Below, one piece after another: positions 36,923 to 46,464 of a DNA stretch of 64,000 nucleotides. The DNA lies in NCBI RefSeq assembly GCF_005233515.1, contig NZ_QFZZ01000001.1, positions 587,320 through 651,319 of the forward strand. The letters are read 5' to 3'. The translations under genes were made by a program, and so were the position numbers. This DNA is from Pseudomonas sp. CFBP13508. Its GTDB lineage: Bacteria > Pseudomonadota > Gammaproteobacteria > Pseudomonadales > Pseudomonadaceae. The notes below the pieces were generated by a model. The model made no database searches. It saw nothing but the letters and a program-made list of their open reading frames with translations, and was not told where the DNA came from. Every line of letters starts with the position of its first letter. Within the stretch, counting starts at the first letter, position 1.

Positions 36923-37669
36923 GCGCACGGTCAGGCCGAGCACTACGGTGATGAATACCGGACGAATGAATTTGGCGCCGCCGCTGATCGCGGTGCGCGC
37001 GCCAAAGAAAGCCCCGACCATCACCGACAGGCCCATGCACAGGCCGATGATCCAGTCGACTTGTCCGGAGAAGATGAACACCGACAGCGCCGCGATGTTG
37101 CTGACGAAGTTCATGCTCCGCGCCACGCCGCTGGCCTTGACCAGATCGATCGGGTACAGCAGCAGACTGCTCACCGTCCAGAACGCCCCCGTGCCGGGTC
37201 CCGCCACGCCATCATAGAAGCCGAGGCTGAAGCCTTGGGTCGATTGCCATTTCTTTTTGATCGGCGCGTCGCTGTCCAGCGGCGCTTTCGGCGTGCCGCC
37301 AAACAGCAAATACAGGCCACAGGCGAAGACGATCACCGGCAGCATCTTGTTCAGCCACTCGGCCGGCAGGTAATGCGCAACCACCGCGCCGGTAAGCGCG
37401 CCAACCAGAGTGCCGACAATCGCGTGGGTCCATTGGCGTGGGTGAAACAGTTTGCGTTTGTAGAAGGTGAAGCTGGCGGTCGCCGAACCGAAGGTCGAAC
37501 TCAGCTTGTTGGTGCCCAGCACCAGATGCGGCGGCAGGCCCGCCGTCAGCAGCGCCGGCGTGGTCAACAGACCGCCACCGCCAGCGATGGCATCGATGAA
37601 ACCGGCAAGGAAGGCAACAGCAGCCAGAATGGCCAGGGTGGTGAGGTCAACGCTGAGTTCGAAAGGCAT
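36890..37669 (-). CDS. TauE/SafE (TSUP) family membrane transporter
   Basis: A 259-residue inner-membrane protein with about eight helices and the TSUP motifs [20 protein letters not shown] (helix 1) and [20 protein letters not shown] (second half), which mark the two inverted repeats. Members move sulfite, sulfoacetate or other organosulfur anions; the substrate here is unknown. It is convergent with nudC and overlaps it by 33 bp at the 3' end. Confidence 0.9.
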   Translation of the reverse strand: MPFELSVDLTTLAILAAVAFLAGFIDAIAGGGGLLTTPALLTAGLPPHLVLGTNKLSSTFGSATASFTFYKRKLFHPRQWTHAIVGTLVGALTGAVVAHYLPAEWLNKMLPVIVFACGLYLLFGGTPKAPLDSDAPIKKKWQSTQGFSLGFYDGVAGPGTGAFWTVSSLLLYPIDLVKASGVARSMNFVSNIAALSVFIFSGQVDWIIGLCMGLSVMVGAFFGARTAISGGAKFIRPVFITVVLGLTVRLAWQHWFSVA

Positions 37670-37795
37670 GGAGTCGGCTTATTCGGCAAGGCGCAGAACA
37701 TGGGCTGCGGGGAGGGCGGCTATGTTACCTGTATCGAACTGTTGCGGCGAGCCAGAGCATGCCATTGCCGATTGCATTTGGAATGCGTTCCCGTG

Positions 37796-37908
37796 CAGGA
37801 GCTGCCGAAGGCTGCGATCTCCTGGGGCGCAGAGCGTCCCGGTTGTTGCGCGTGGGAGCGATCAAATCAAGATCAAAAGATCGCAGCCTTCGGCAGCTCC
37901 TACACGGG
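37796..37908. repeat. Dispersed inverted repeat (GGAGCTGCCGAAGGCTGCGATC family)
   Basis: CAGGAGCTGCCGAAGGCTGC at the left pairs with GCAGCCTTCGGCAGCTCCTA at the right. The centre holds TCCTGGGGCGCAGAGCGTCCC. It lies between the DUF1348 and TSUP genes. Confidence 0.88.
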
Positions 37909-37915
37909 GTAGCCT

Positions 37916-38395
37916 TTAAAGACCGAGTTCACTTAGCCCCGGATGATCATCCGGCCGGCGGCCCAGCGGCCAGTGGAATTTGCGCTCGCTTTCCTTGATC
38001 GGCATGTCATTGATGCAGGCATAGCGCTGGAACATCAGGCCGTTGTCATCGAACTCCCAGTTCTCGTTACCGTACGAGCGGAACCAGTTGCCCGAATCGT
38101 CGTGCCATTCATAGGCATAACGCACCGCGATACGTGTATCAGAGTAGGCCCAGAGCTCTTTGATCAAGCGATAATCCAGCTCCTTCGCCCATTTGCGCGT
38201 CAGAAAAGCCTTGGCCTCTTCGCGATTGTTGGCGAACTCGGCGCGATTGCGCCATTTGGTGTCGAGAGTGTAAGCGAGCGAAACCTTTTCCGGATCACGG
38301 GTGTTCCAGCCATCTTCGGCCAGGCGTACTTTCTCGATTGCTGATGCATGGTTGAACGGCGGCAATGGCGGACGTACCTGGGTTGCAGTCGACAT
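37916..38395 (-). CDS. NTF2-like DUF1348 family protein
   Basis: A 159-residue single-domain protein with the DUF1348 markers [35 protein letters not shown] and [20 protein letters not shown], an alpha+beta cone like SnoaL/NTF2. The reaction is unknown. The ATG at 38395 has AGGAG upstream; a TTG two codons earlier is less likely. It lies 54 bp after a TetR gene on the same strand and is probably its target (inference). Confidence 0.9.
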   Translation of the reverse strand: MSTATQVRPPLPPFNHASAIEKVRLAEDGWNTRDPEKVSLAYTLDTKWRNRAEFANNREEAKAFLTRKWAKELDYRLIKELWAYSDTRIAVRYAYEWHDDSGNWFRSYGNENWEFDDNGLMFQRYACINDMPIKESERKFHWPLGRRPDDHPGLSELGL

Positions 38396-38449
38396 GTTCA
38401 ATCTCCTGATTCATTTGATGTAAGAACAACAAGTCCGGCTTATTAACAG

Positions 38450-39013
38450 TTACAGGCCCAATAACTTTCGCGCCATGCATTGCGCATTATCGGCGGCACT
38501 GTGATCACCCATCACAAGCGCTACGGTAATGGCGCCTTCGATCAGGATCAGCAACTGTCTGGCCAGCAGTTGTGGATCCTCGGCGCCATATTCGGTACAC
38601 AGCTCGCACACGTAGTCGAGCAGCTTCTGTTTGTGTTCTTTGGCCACCAGCCGCACCGGATCCTGCGGATCACCGGTTTCGCCGCTGGTGTTGATAAAGG
38701 CGCAGCCGCGAAAGCCTTCCGAGTCGAACCAGCCCTTGAGCACGGTAAACAGGTTGAGCAGGCGATCGGCCGGGGTTTCGGTCTGATCGACAGCATTTGT
38801 GAACCAGTGCATCCAGCGAATATCCCGTCGCTGAAGGGCTGCGACAACCAGTGCGTCCTTGTCGGCAAAGTAACGGTAAATGCTTTTTCTGGAGACGCCG
38901 GCGGTCTTCACCAGAAGATCCATGCTGGTGGCAGCGATACCACTTTTGTAGATCAACTTTTCGGTGACATCCAGAATGATGTCGCGTGTCTCATTGCTGA
39001 TTGATTCGTTCAT
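38450..39013 (-). CDS. TetR family transcriptional regulator
   Basis: A 187-residue regulator with an N-terminal helix-turn-helix (TSMDLLVKTAGVSRKSIYRY) and a helical ligand domain similar to the NemR/AcrR-type C-terminus. The ATG at 39013 is used; an in-frame TTG at 39049 has AAGGAG just inside its coding region and cannot be excluded. GAACA-N10-TGTTC at 39019-39038 may be its operator. It heads a two-gene unit with the NTF2-like gene. Confidence 0.9.
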   Translation of the reverse strand: MNESISNETRDIILDVTEKLIYKSGIAATSMDLLVKTAGVSRKSIYRYFADKDALVVAALQRRDIRWMHWFTNAVDQTETPADRLLNLFTVLKGWFDSEGFRGCAFINTSGETGDPQDPVRLVAKEHKQKLLDYVCELCTEYGAEDPQLLARQLLILIEGAITVALVMGDHSAADNAQCMARKLLGL

Positions 39014-39078
39014 GTGGCGAACAGTAGAACGAGTGTTCTCCTTGGTCAAGCGAATTTCTTCGGCGTGTGTGAAAACGC

Positions 39079-39146
39079 TTTCGCGAGCACGCTCGCTCCC
39101 ACAGGGGAATGCATTTCAACGGTGGGAGCGAGCCTGCTCGCGAAGG
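39079..39146. repeat. REP element pair
   Basis: Inverted REP cores lie between the divergent tetR and pssA genes; the left core has one change (GAGCACGCTCGC). Confidence 0.88.
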
Positions 39147-39228
39147 GGCCATTACGGACACTGACAAGACCCGGCGCAGACGATGGTGTAAGCTCTCAAA
39201 CTCTTCGGAATCGAACCTTGCGAGCCTT

Positions 39229-40572
39229 ATGCCGTTGCTTTTCAAACGTTCTCTGCTGCCCAAACTGCGCAGCTTCGCGCTGACCGCCGAGGCGGTGAGC
39301 ATTCTGTCCAGTGCTGCCGAATTCCGACGCTGCCTGCTCGAGCAAATCGCCGCAGCGACCCAACGCATCTACATCGTCGCGCTGTATTTGCAGCAGGACG
39401 AAGCCGGTCAGGAAATCCTCGACGCTCTGCACGCGGCCAAGCTCAAGCGTCCCGAGCTGGAAATCGCCGTGGTGGTCGACTGGTTGCGCGCCCAGCGCGG
39501 TTTGATTGGCGCCGGTAAGCAGCCGGGCAACGCCGCCTGGTATCAGGACATGACCCGCACGCACCAGAGCGAAGTGCCGATCTACGGCGTGCCGGTACAG
39601 ACCCGCGAGCTGTTCGGCGTGCTGCACCTCAAAGGCTTCGTGATTGACGACAAGGTGGTCTACAGCGGCGCCAGCCTCAACAACGTCTATCTGCACAAAC
39701 TCGACAAGTACCGTTTCGACCGTTACCACGTGCTGCACAGTCGCGAGCTGGCGGATTCGATGCATCACCTGGTCAAGCATGGCCTGATCGAATCGAAAGC
39801 CGTGCACCGCCTCGACCTGCCCAACCTGCCGACTACCCGCAGCCTGCGCAACGACATCGGTGACCTGCGCAGCCGTCTCAAATACGCGACTTATGACACC
39901 GGCGCCGGCAGCACCAGCCGGGAAGGGCTGTCGGTCACGCCACTGCTCGGCGTCGGCAAGAACAACCCGCTGAACCGGGCGATTCTCGAGCTGATCGCCA
40001 GCGCGCAAAAGCAGCTGACTATCTGCACTCCGTACTTCAACCTGCCCCTGGGCGTGATCCGTGAGATCAATCGAGCGCTGGCCCGTGGCGTGAAGATCGA
40101 TATCGTGGTCGGCGACAAGACCGCCAACGATTTCTACATTCCGCCGAGCGAGCCGTTCAAGGTGATCGCCGCGCTGCCGTATCTGTACGAAATCAGCCTG
40201 CGCCGCTTCGCCAAACGCCATCAGCACAGCATCGACAGTGGCCAGTTGAACCTGCACCTGTGGCGCGACGGCGACAACACCTATCACCTCAAGGGCATGT
40301 GGATCGATCAGCGCTACACCTTGCTGACCGGCAACAACCTCAATCCGCGCGCGTTCCGCCTCGATCTGGAAAACGCGCTGCTGATCGACGATCCGAAAGG
40401 CGAATGGCTGGAGCCAAGGGCGAACGAGCTGGAGAACATCTTCCGCCATACCACGCGGATCGATAACTTCCAGACGCTTGAAACGCTGCCGGATTACCCG
40501 GCAGGGGTGGCGAAGTTTCTCAAGCGGGTGAGTCGGGTGAGGATTGAGCGGTTGCTCTACCGGATTCTCTAG
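39229..40572 (+). CDS. pssA: CDP-diacylglycerol-serine O-phosphatidyltransferase (PLD type)
   Basis: A 447-residue phospholipase-D-superfamily enzyme close in length to E. coli PssA (451). Two HxKx4D motifs are visible: LHLKGFVIDDKVVYSGASLN and YHLKGMWIDQRYTLLTGNNL. It makes phosphatidylserine, the precursor of phosphatidylethanolamine, at the membrane surface. There is no signal peptide. The ATG at 39229 is chosen because upstream sequence enters a REP pair; its ribosome site is weak. A REP pair also follows. Confidence 0.94.
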   Translation: MPLLFKRSLLPKLRSFALTAEAVSILSSAAEFRRCLLEQIAAATQRIYIVALYLQQDEAGQEILDALHAAKLKRPELEIAVVVDWLRAQRGLIGAGKQPGNAAWYQDMTRTHQSEVPIYGVPVQTRELFGVLHLKGFVIDDKVVYSGASLNNVYLHKLDKYRFDRYHVLHSRELADSMHHLVKHGLIESKAVHRLDLPNLPTTRSLRNDIGDLRSRLKYATYDTGAGSTSREGLSVTPLLGVGKNNPLNRAILELIASAQKQLTICTPYFNLPLGVIREINRALARGVKIDIVVGDKTANDFYIPPSEPFKVIAALPYLYEISLRRFAKRHQHSIDSGQLNLHLWRDGDNTYHLKGMWIDQRYTLLTGNNLNPRAFRLDLENALLIDDPKGEWLEPRANELENIFRHTTRIDNFQTLETLPDYPAGVAKFLKRVSRVRIERLLYRIL

Positions 40573-40587
40573 AGCGTCCGGAATTGC

Positions 40588-40653
40588 TTTCGCGAGCAGG
40601 CTCGCTCCCACAGGGAAATGCATTCCAACTGTGGGAGCGAGCCTGCTCGCGAA
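40588..40653. repeat. REP element pair
   Basis: Inverted REP cores lie between the convergent pssA and the last efe gene. Confidence 0.9.
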
Positions 40654-40677
40654 GGGGCCAGACCAGAGGCTAAAAAA

Positions 40678-41502
40678 TCAGTTCAGCCCCAACTTCCCGC
40701 GCATCATCGACAAGTCCTCCGCCAGCGTATTCACCGGCCCGACCAGCGCCTTGCGGTCGTTGTCCTTGACCTTGTCATAGGTCTCAAATCCGCCATCCGC
40801 AGTCTTGTATTTGGCCAGAATCCCGTCGACCGTGGCGAAGTTCTTGTCGACTTTCGCTACGAACACCTTGTCCTGCTGTTCGATCTGCGGGCGGAACAGG
40901 TCGACGATTTTCTTCGCGCCGTCGATATTGCCCTGGAAGTCATACAGATCGGTGTGGCTGTAGCGGTCTTCCTCGCCGGAAATCTTCGTCGCCGCCACTT
41001 CTTCCAACAGCGCGGCAGCGCCGCCAACGACTTTCTCCGGCGGGAAGGTCAGACCGGCCACACGGGTTTGCAGATCCTGCACGTCTTTGTTCAAACCGTC
41101 GGCCAATGCATCCAGGCCCTTAGTGGATTTCTCCGCGAACAACGAATATTCGATCCGGTGAAAGCCAGTGAAGTCCTCGGCCTTAACGCCTTTTTCGTGA
41201 TCGTCAACGCGAGAATCGATGGACGCATCGAGATCGCTGAACAGCTCGGCGATCGGCTCGATCGACTCGTAATACACCCGCGTCGGCGCGTAGAGCTTCT
41301 GCGCGGTCGCCAAGTCGCCCTTCTTCACTGCGTCGGTGAACTGCTGGGTGTGGCTGGCCAGTTCATCGAGCTTTTCGGTGACGTAGATCTTGTAGTCCGA
41401 CACCGGCCCCACCAGATCCAGCGGCGCAGTCGCGGCGAACGCCGATAGCGGGGTGTTGAGCAAACCGAGGGTCAGCAATAGCGCGAGTGGCGTCTTTTTC
41501 AT
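40678..41502 (-). CDS. Imelysin/M75 family periplasmic iron-binding protein (EfeM-like)
   Basis: A 274-residue protein with a signal peptide (MKKTPLALLLTLGLLNTPLSAFA) and a single M75/EfeO domain. The metal-binding HxxE motif is in GFHRIEYSLF, and SGEEDRYSHTDLYDFQGNID matches the second metal region. It lacks the cupredoxin domain of EfeO. It is the last gene of the efe operon, 26 bp after efeB, and should present iron to the EfeU permease or act as a partner of EfeO (inference). Confidence 0.9.
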   Translation of the reverse strand: MKKTPLALLLTLGLLNTPLSAFAATAPLDLVGPVSDYKIYVTEKLDELASHTQQFTDAVKKGDLATAQKLYAPTRVYYESIEPIAELFSDLDASIDSRVDDHEKGVKAEDFTGFHRIEYSLFAEKSTKGLDALADGLNKDVQDLQTRVAGLTFPPEKVVGGAAALLEEVAATKISGEEDRYSHTDLYDFQGNIDGAKKIVDLFRPQIEQQDKVFVAKVDKNFATVDGILAKYKTADGGFETYDKVKDNDRKALVGPVNTLAEDLSMMRGKLGLN

Positions 41503-41528
41503 GGGGCGGCTCCAGTGTCGGTTGGGTG

Positions 41529-42827
41529 TCATGCGGTTTTGTTGTGGGAGGTGGCAGCCAGCAACGAGCGACCGATGAAATCGGCGTCGCCGGTCACGCC
41601 GGGCAGGGTGAAGAAGTACCCGCCGCCGACCGGTTTGAGGTATTCCTCAAGCGGCTCGCCATTGAGGCGGGTCTGCACGGTGATAAAGCCTTTTTCCAGG
41701 TCGGCCTGATAGCAGATGAACAGCAGGCCCATGTCGAGCTGGCCGTTCTTGTTGACGCCGTTGGAGTAGTTGAACGGCCGGCGCAGGATCAGATTGGCCT
41801 GGGTCGCGGCGGTGCGCGGGTTGGCCAGACGAATGTGCGCATCGAGCCTGGTCAGCTTGCCGGCCGGGTCCTTGCTGTAATCCGGCACTTCGCTTTCGCT
41901 GTGGCCACCGATCGGCGCGCCACTGCTCTTGACTCGGCCGAGAATGCTTTCCTGCTCCTGCAACGGCGTGCGATCCCAGCGCTCGACGAAGTTGCGGATG
42001 ATGCGCACCGCTTGATAACTGCCGTGGGCAGCCCAGGCCGGTTCGTCACTGTCAGGTTGTACCCAGACGATATGCTCCATGGCCTTGGCGTCGTTGGAAT
42101 CAGGGTTGGCCGAGCCATCGCGAAAACCGAGAAAGTTGCGCGCCGACTGCGCCGGCACACCGGGTTTGGCCGGGGCTTGTGGCGGGACGCTGCCTTCCTG
42201 TTTCCAGCGCACCAGAAGCAGGTCAGGCAGGTTTTTGACGATGTCGCGCAGGGCGTGAATGTTGGTGTCGGCGGTGTTGGCGCAGAACTGCAGACTGAGG
42301 TCGCCATGGCAGCAGTCGGCGTCCAACGCATCGTTGGGAAATCCGACCATACGTTGCAGCCGCTTGGGCTTTGCCGGCGCCAGACCGAAGCGCTCGTCGA
42401 ACAGCGAATCGCCGACGGAAACGGTGATGGTCAGGTTGTCCGGGGTGACCACCGGGCCGAGTATGCCGGAATCCGGCGGCGGCAGTTTCGGGTCGATCTG
42501 CGCAACCGGGCCGCCCTTCATCAAAAACGCGATGCGTTCGTTGAGAGTGCGGAACAGCCGCTCAAGATCTTCGCGATCGCTGGCCAGCACATCGAACGCC
42601 ACCAGCATGCCTGCGGCCGGGCGCGGGGTGACGATGCCGGCCTGGTGCACACCGTGGAAATCGTGGCGGTCTTCGGTCTTGTCGCTGCTCGGCGCTTCGG
42701 TGACTTGCGCAGGCTGCGCGGCCATGGCCGGGCAGCTCAGCGCCGATCCGGCAAGGGCGACACCGGCGGCGCCCATGCCCATCAGCACGCGACGTCGTTG
42801 CAGGTTGAGAGGTTCTGAATCGTTCAT
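41529..42827 (-). CDS. efeB: Dye-decolourising peroxidase EfeB
   Basis: A 432-residue haem peroxidase. The N-terminus has a twin-arginine signal ([20 protein letters not shown]), so the folded protein goes to the periplasm. The Dyp signature GFRDGSANP gives the distal Asp. It belongs to the ferrous-iron uptake system Efe, where it probably oxidises Fe2+. It is the third gene of the operon, with 17 bp to efeO and 26 bp to the M75 gene. Confidence 0.95.
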   Translation of the reverse strand: MNDSEPLNLQRRRVLMGMGAAGVALAGSALSCPAMAAQPAQVTEAPSSDKTEDRHDFHGVHQAGIVTPRPAAGMLVAFDVLASDREDLERLFRTLNERIAFLMKGGPVAQIDPKLPPPDSGILGPVVTPDNLTITVSVGDSLFDERFGLAPAKPKRLQRMVGFPNDALDADCCHGDLSLQFCANTADTNIHALRDIVKNLPDLLLVRWKQEGSVPPQAPAKPGVPAQSARNFLGFRDGSANPDSNDAKAMEHIVWVQPDSDEPAWAAHGSYQAVRIIRNFVERWDRTPLQEQESILGRVKSSGAPIGGHSESEVPDYSKDPAGKLTRLDAHIRLANPRTAATQANLILRRPFNYSNGVNKNGQLDMGLLFICYQADLEKGFITVQTRLNGEPLEEYLKPVGGGYFFTLPGVTGDADFIGRSLLAATSHNKTA

Positions 42828-42844
42828 CTGTCGTGGTCTTCTGC

Positions 42845-44029
42845 TTACAGGCCGGAAAGGCCGAGGGCGGGGTCGATGCCATCCATTGCCGTCGCCAGAG
42901 CCTTGGCTTTGGCGGCGATCTGCTGGCGTTGCGCGGCGGTCACGGCGTCGTAACTGACGTAGCCATCAGCGGATTTGAACGCGTTGAGCTGGCTGTCGAA
43001 ATCACTCATGGCCTGGTCGACATTCGCTAACACGTCAGCGGCGGATTTGCTCAGCATCGGGCGCAGCAGGTCGACGGCCTTGCGCGCGGTCTGCGCGTTG
43101 GCGGCGAAACCGTTGAGATCGCTGTGGCTGTAGCGCTCTTCCTCACCGCTGCCGGCGCGCACCTCGGCGAGGCTGTTGAGGTTGCGCACGACGATGCTGA
43201 CCAGTTGCTCCGGCGGCAGCGACTGCGCGAGCAACTGTTGCTTGAGGGTGGTGACATCTGCGAGCAAGCGCTGGGCAATCGGCGCGACATCGTCGAGATT
43301 GCGCTGCTGGAACAGCGCGTATTCGAGGCGATGGAAACCGACGAACGCCGGATCCTGCTCGCACTTTTCGAAATAATCGGCGCGGGCATTGATCTGGTTG
43401 TCCAGCTCGGCCAGGCGCTGCGCCGCCGGCGCCAGACGCTGATAAGCGGCACGCGCCGGCAGGTACAGCGCTTGCGCCTGTTCCAGATCACCAGTGGCAA
43501 TTGCCTGGTTCAGCGCCGTCGCCGCTTTGATCAGCGCGCTGCTCTGAACGGCCAGATACACGCGAAACTCCGACAGCGGCCCGACGAAAGCCACCATCGA
43601 TGGCTTGGCCTTGGCGGCGGCATCGGAAGCGGCCGTCGGCGTCACATGCAAAGTCCCGCGCGGGTTGCTGAGCAAGCCGCAGGTGATCGCATAGTCGCCC
43701 GGTTGCAGGTTGGCGTTGATCACCTGGCTCAGGCCCGGCGCGATGTTTTCCCGCTCTTCGACCACCAGCACGCCGTCGAGAATTTCCCACTCGACCGCAC
43801 GCTCGGAGCGGTTGACGATGCGGAAACTGGCGCGGCCGGCGGGCACGGTCAGGGCATTCGGCTCGCAACTGTGCGGATGGATGTTGACGACGATTTCGTC
43901 GTGGTTGTGCTGACGCTTGGCTGCGGCCATGTTCGAGGCGTACCAGAACAGCCCGCCAGCGGCGACCATCAGCAGCACCGAGCCGGCCAGCGCCCAACGC
44001 AGGGCCGGAGAGGTTTGGGTAGTAGACAT
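42845..44029 (-). CDS. efeO: Iron uptake protein EfeO (cupredoxin plus M75 domain)
   Basis: A 394-residue periplasmic protein with an N-terminal membrane anchor or signal ([20 protein letters not shown]). A cupredoxin domain (about 35-125) has Cys and His in [15 protein letters not shown] and [17 protein letters not shown]-terminal M75 domain has the HxxE motif in [12 protein letters not shown]. It binds iron and copper for delivery to EfeU. The ATG at 44029 lies 8 bp after efeU; the extension to 44254 overlaps efeU and is rejected. Confidence 0.95.
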   Translation of the reverse strand: MSTTQTSPALRWALAGSVLLMVAAGGLFWYASNMAAAKRQHNHDEIVVNIHPHSCEPNALTVPAGRASFRIVNRSERAVEWEILDGVLVVEERENIAPGLSQVINANLQPGDYAITCGLLSNPRGTLHVTPTAASDAAAKAKPSMVAFVGPLSEFRVYLAVQSSALIKAATALNQAIATGDLEQAQALYLPARAAYQRLAPAAQRLAELDNQINARADYFEKCEQDPAFVGFHRLEYALFQQRNLDDVAPIAQRLLADVTTLKQQLLAQSLPPEQLVSIVVRNLNSLAEVRAGSGEEERYSHSDLNGFAANAQTARKAVDLLRPMLSKSAADVLANVDQAMSDFDSQLNAFKSADGYVSYDAVTAAQRQQIAAKAKALATAMDGIDPALGLSGL

Positions 44030-44037
44030 GAAGGGCC

Positions 44038-44877
44038 TTATTGGCTGGAAACGGAAGTGGTTGGCGTCGCCTGGCGAGGCGCGGGCATGAAGAACATCAC
44101 CAGTGCCAGCAGCAGATAAATCAGGTACGCGCCCAAGGTGCTGACGGTCGGCGCATCCTGATAACCGAACATGCCGGCCAGCACCGAGCCCAGCGGGCCG
44201 TCCATCGGCAGCGTCGCGCTGAAGTCGAACAGCACCGTTTGCAGGTGATTCCACAGCCCGGCTTCATGCAGCGCCTGCACCGAGTTGGCGAGAATCCCGG
44301 CGGCGACCACAAGGATGAACAATCCGGTCCACTTGAAGAACGCCGAAAGATTGAGGCGCATGCTGCCGCTGTAGATCAGGAAACCGACGATCACCGCCAG
44401 AATCAGGCCGAGCAGGGCGCCAATCGGCGCGCCCGGGCCTTCGCTTTGCTGGAACACGGCGAGCAGGAAGAACACCGTCTCCAGGCCTTCGCGAGCGACG
44501 GCGAAGAAGACCATGGCGATCAATGCAATCACCTGATGCCTGGATTGCGTCAGCGCCTGATCCAGCGAGGCTTGCAGCGAGTGCTTGATCGACCGCGCGA
44601 CCTTGCGCATCCAGAACACCATCGAACTGAGAATGCCCACGGCGACCAGACCGACCACGCCTTCGAACAGCTCCTGCTGCTTTTGCGGGAATTCAGCGCT
44701 CACCAGCTCTAGACCGCCGCCAACCAGCAGGGCAAGGGCGGCGGCGAGGAAAACGCCGATCCACACCGCTGGCATCCATTGGCCACGGCCGGTCTGCTGC
44801 AAATAACTGGCGATAATGCCGACGATAAGCGCGGCCTCGATGCCTTCGCGCAACATGATCAAAAAGGGAACGAGCAT
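44038..44877 (-). CDS. efeU: Iron permease EfeU (FTR1 family)
   Basis: A 279-residue inner-membrane permease with seven helices and the two REGxE motifs expected for FTR1: LREGIEAALIVG in helix 1 and AREGLETVFFLL in helix 4. First gene of the operon efeU-efeO-efeB-M75. The start at 44877 has AGGAGG about 20 bases upstream, which is far; the GTG extension to 44928 would change the leader only. A Fur box is centred about 50 bp upstream. Confidence 0.94.
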   Translation of the reverse strand: MLVPFLIMLREGIEAALIVGIIASYLQQTGRGQWMPAVWIGVFLAAALALLVGGGLELVSAEFPQKQQELFEGVVGLVAVGILSSMVFWMRKVARSIKHSLQASLDQALTQSRHQVIALIAMVFFAVAREGLETVFFLLAVFQQSEGPGAPIGALLGLILAVIVGFLIYSGSMRLNLSAFFKWTGLFILVVAAGILANSVQALHEAGLWNHLQTVLFDFSATLPMDGPLGSVLAGMFGYQDAPTVSTLGAYLIYLLLALVMFFMPAPRQATPTTSVSSQ

Positions 44878-44917
44878 TGGCGAGCCACAGCGATTTAGAT
44901 AGGAGGCTAAGTTGTAA

Positions 44918-44936
44918 CATAATGACACTCATTCCC
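44918..44936 (-). promoter_or_regulatory. Fur box of the efe operon
   Basis: CATAATGACACTCATTCCC matches the 19-bp Fur consensus GATAATGATAATCATTATC at 14 positions. A weaker, overlapping second copy (about 11 of 19) runs to 44953. The site is 41 bp upstream of efeU, fitting iron repression. Confidence 0.75.
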
Positions 44937-44988
44937 AAATGGCATTCATTGACATTTAGCTGAACCTTAGCTGAACAACTGTGATTCC

Positions 44989-45076
44989 TGTGGGAGCGAG
45001 CCTGCTCGCGAATGCGGTATGCCTGTGACATTTCTTTATCTGACACACCGCGTTCGCGAGCAGGCTCGCTCCCACA
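44989..45076. repeat. REP element pair
   Basis: Inverted REP cores lie between the divergent efeU and araC-type genes. Confidence 0.9.
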
Positions 45077-45110
45077 TTGGCCCTGCGGTGACTTCCGCAG
45101 CTGGGTTAAG

Positions 45111-46166
45111 ATGCCCACCACCGAAAAACAACAAGGCTCACCTCGCTCCATGGCGGAAAAAGACACCATTGCCATTCAACTGGTGCGCGAAGCGCTGCTG
45201 CAAAGTTGCGCCCCGGGCGCGGCGACGGATGAGGCGTTGAGCAAGGTCGGCATCGAACCGGCTTTGTTAGCGGCCGATGAAGGCAGGGTGCCGGCCTCAC
45301 AATACGCCAGACTATGGCGCCTGCTGGCACGACGCGGTGATGACGAGTTCTTTGGCATGGACCCACGCCCGCTCAAGTCCGGCAGCCTGGCATTTTTGTG
45401 TCGCAGCGCCATGGCGCAACCGACGCTGGCGGCGGCGCTGGATACCGGTCTGACGTTCCTGTCGCTGATGCTGGAAAAACTGCCGGCGCAACTGGTGCAT
45501 CAGCAGAGCCTTGCGGAAATCGTCCTGCTCGAAGACGACGCCGAACCGCGCCGCGCCTTTACCTATTTCACTTACTGGATGATCGTGCACGGCGTCGCGT
45601 GCTGGCTGGCCGGGCGGCGGATTCCGATTCTGGCGATTGAACTGCGCTGCGCCGAACCGGATTTCACTGATGACTATCGGGTGATGTTTTCGGAAAACCT
45701 GCGGTTTGAGCGCCCGCGCACACGAATGATCTTTTCCGCTGATTGCCTCGATCTGCCGATCAAACGCAGTGCCGAAGAACTCAAGCGCTTCCTGGCCCAG
45801 GCGCCGGCGAACATTCTGGTCAAGTATCGCGACCCCGACAGCCTCGCCAGCCGGATCAAGCATGATCTGCGGCAAGTGCCCGCCGAGCATTGGCCGGAAA
45901 CCGAGGCGCTGGCCCAGCAACTGTGCATGTCCGCGTCGACACTACGCCGCCGTCTGGCCGAGGAAGGGCAGACTTATCAGGGTCTCAAGGACAGTGTGCG
46001 CAAAGAGCTGGCGATCACCTGGCTGGCAGAGCCCTCGATCAGTTTCGTCGAGATTGCTGCACGCCTGGGTTTTGCGGATGCCAGTTCGTTCTACAAGGCG
46101 TTTCGCAAATGGTCCGGGTCGAACCCGGGGCATTACCGCACACTGATCCTCAATGAGGTGGTCTGA
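45111..46166 (+). CDS. AraC family transcriptional regulator
   Basis: A 351-residue regulator (338 if it starts at the ATG at 45150; both ribosome sites are weak). The N-terminal part is an OruR/arabinose-binding-like domain (about 30-230). The C-terminal AraC domain has two helix-turn-helices (ALAQQLCMSASTLRRRLAEE and SFVEIAARLGFADASSFYKA). It lies immediately upstream of, and in line with, the fadDx-type cluster and probably controls it in response to a fatty-acid-like ligand (inference). Confidence 0.9.
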   Translation: MPTTEKQQGSPRSMAEKDTIAIQLVREALLQSCAPGAATDEALSKVGIEPALLAADEGRVPASQYARLWRLLARRGDDEFFGMDPRPLKSGSLAFLCRSAMAQPTLAAALDTGLTFLSLMLEKLPAQLVHQQSLAEIVLLEDDAEPRRAFTYFTYWMIVHGVACWLAGRRIPILAIELRCAEPDFTDDYRVMFSENLRFERPRTRMIFSADCLDLPIKRSAEELKRFLAQAPANILVKYRDPDSLASRIKHDLRQVPAEHWPETEALAQQLCMSASTLRRRLAEEGQTYQGLKDSVRKELAITWLAEPSISFVEIAARLGFADASSFYKAFRKWSGSNPGHYRTLILNEVV

Positions 46167-46172
46167 CCCGAC

Positions 46173-46327
46173 GCCTTCGCGAGCAGGCTCGCTCCCACCC
46201 TTTGAAATGCATTCCGCTGTAGGAGCTGACGAGTGCAACGAGGCTGCGATCTTTTGATTTTGATTTTCACAATCCAGATCAAGATCAAAAGATCGCAGCC
46301 TCGTTGCACTCGTCAGCTCCTACAGGG
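46173..46327. repeat. Single REP plus long dispersed inverted repeat
   Basis: A lone REP core at 46173-46200 is followed by GGAGCTGACGAGTGCAACGA at 46220 and its complement ending at 46322, around an AT-rich centre. The stem arms are about 40 bases. It separates the araC gene from the beta-oxidation cluster. Confidence 0.88.
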
Positions 46328-46464
46328 GACGCGGCCCCAACCTCTTGGCCAAACCAGTCAGCCACTTTGATAACTTTGACCATTGCCCCGAGCCCCGCGC
46401 GGCGCGACTATCCCTGTGTTGTTTACGGTTCCCAGCCTAATAAAAACACCGAGGGATTCTGGCA

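Noticed and set aside
39196..40623. A 475-residue minus-strand frame opposite pssA
   Set aside because: It begins in a REP element and is antisense to a gene with both HKD motifs intact.
44030..44254. Longer N-terminus for EfeO
   Set aside because: It would overlap efeU and put coding sequence before a clear membrane anchor.
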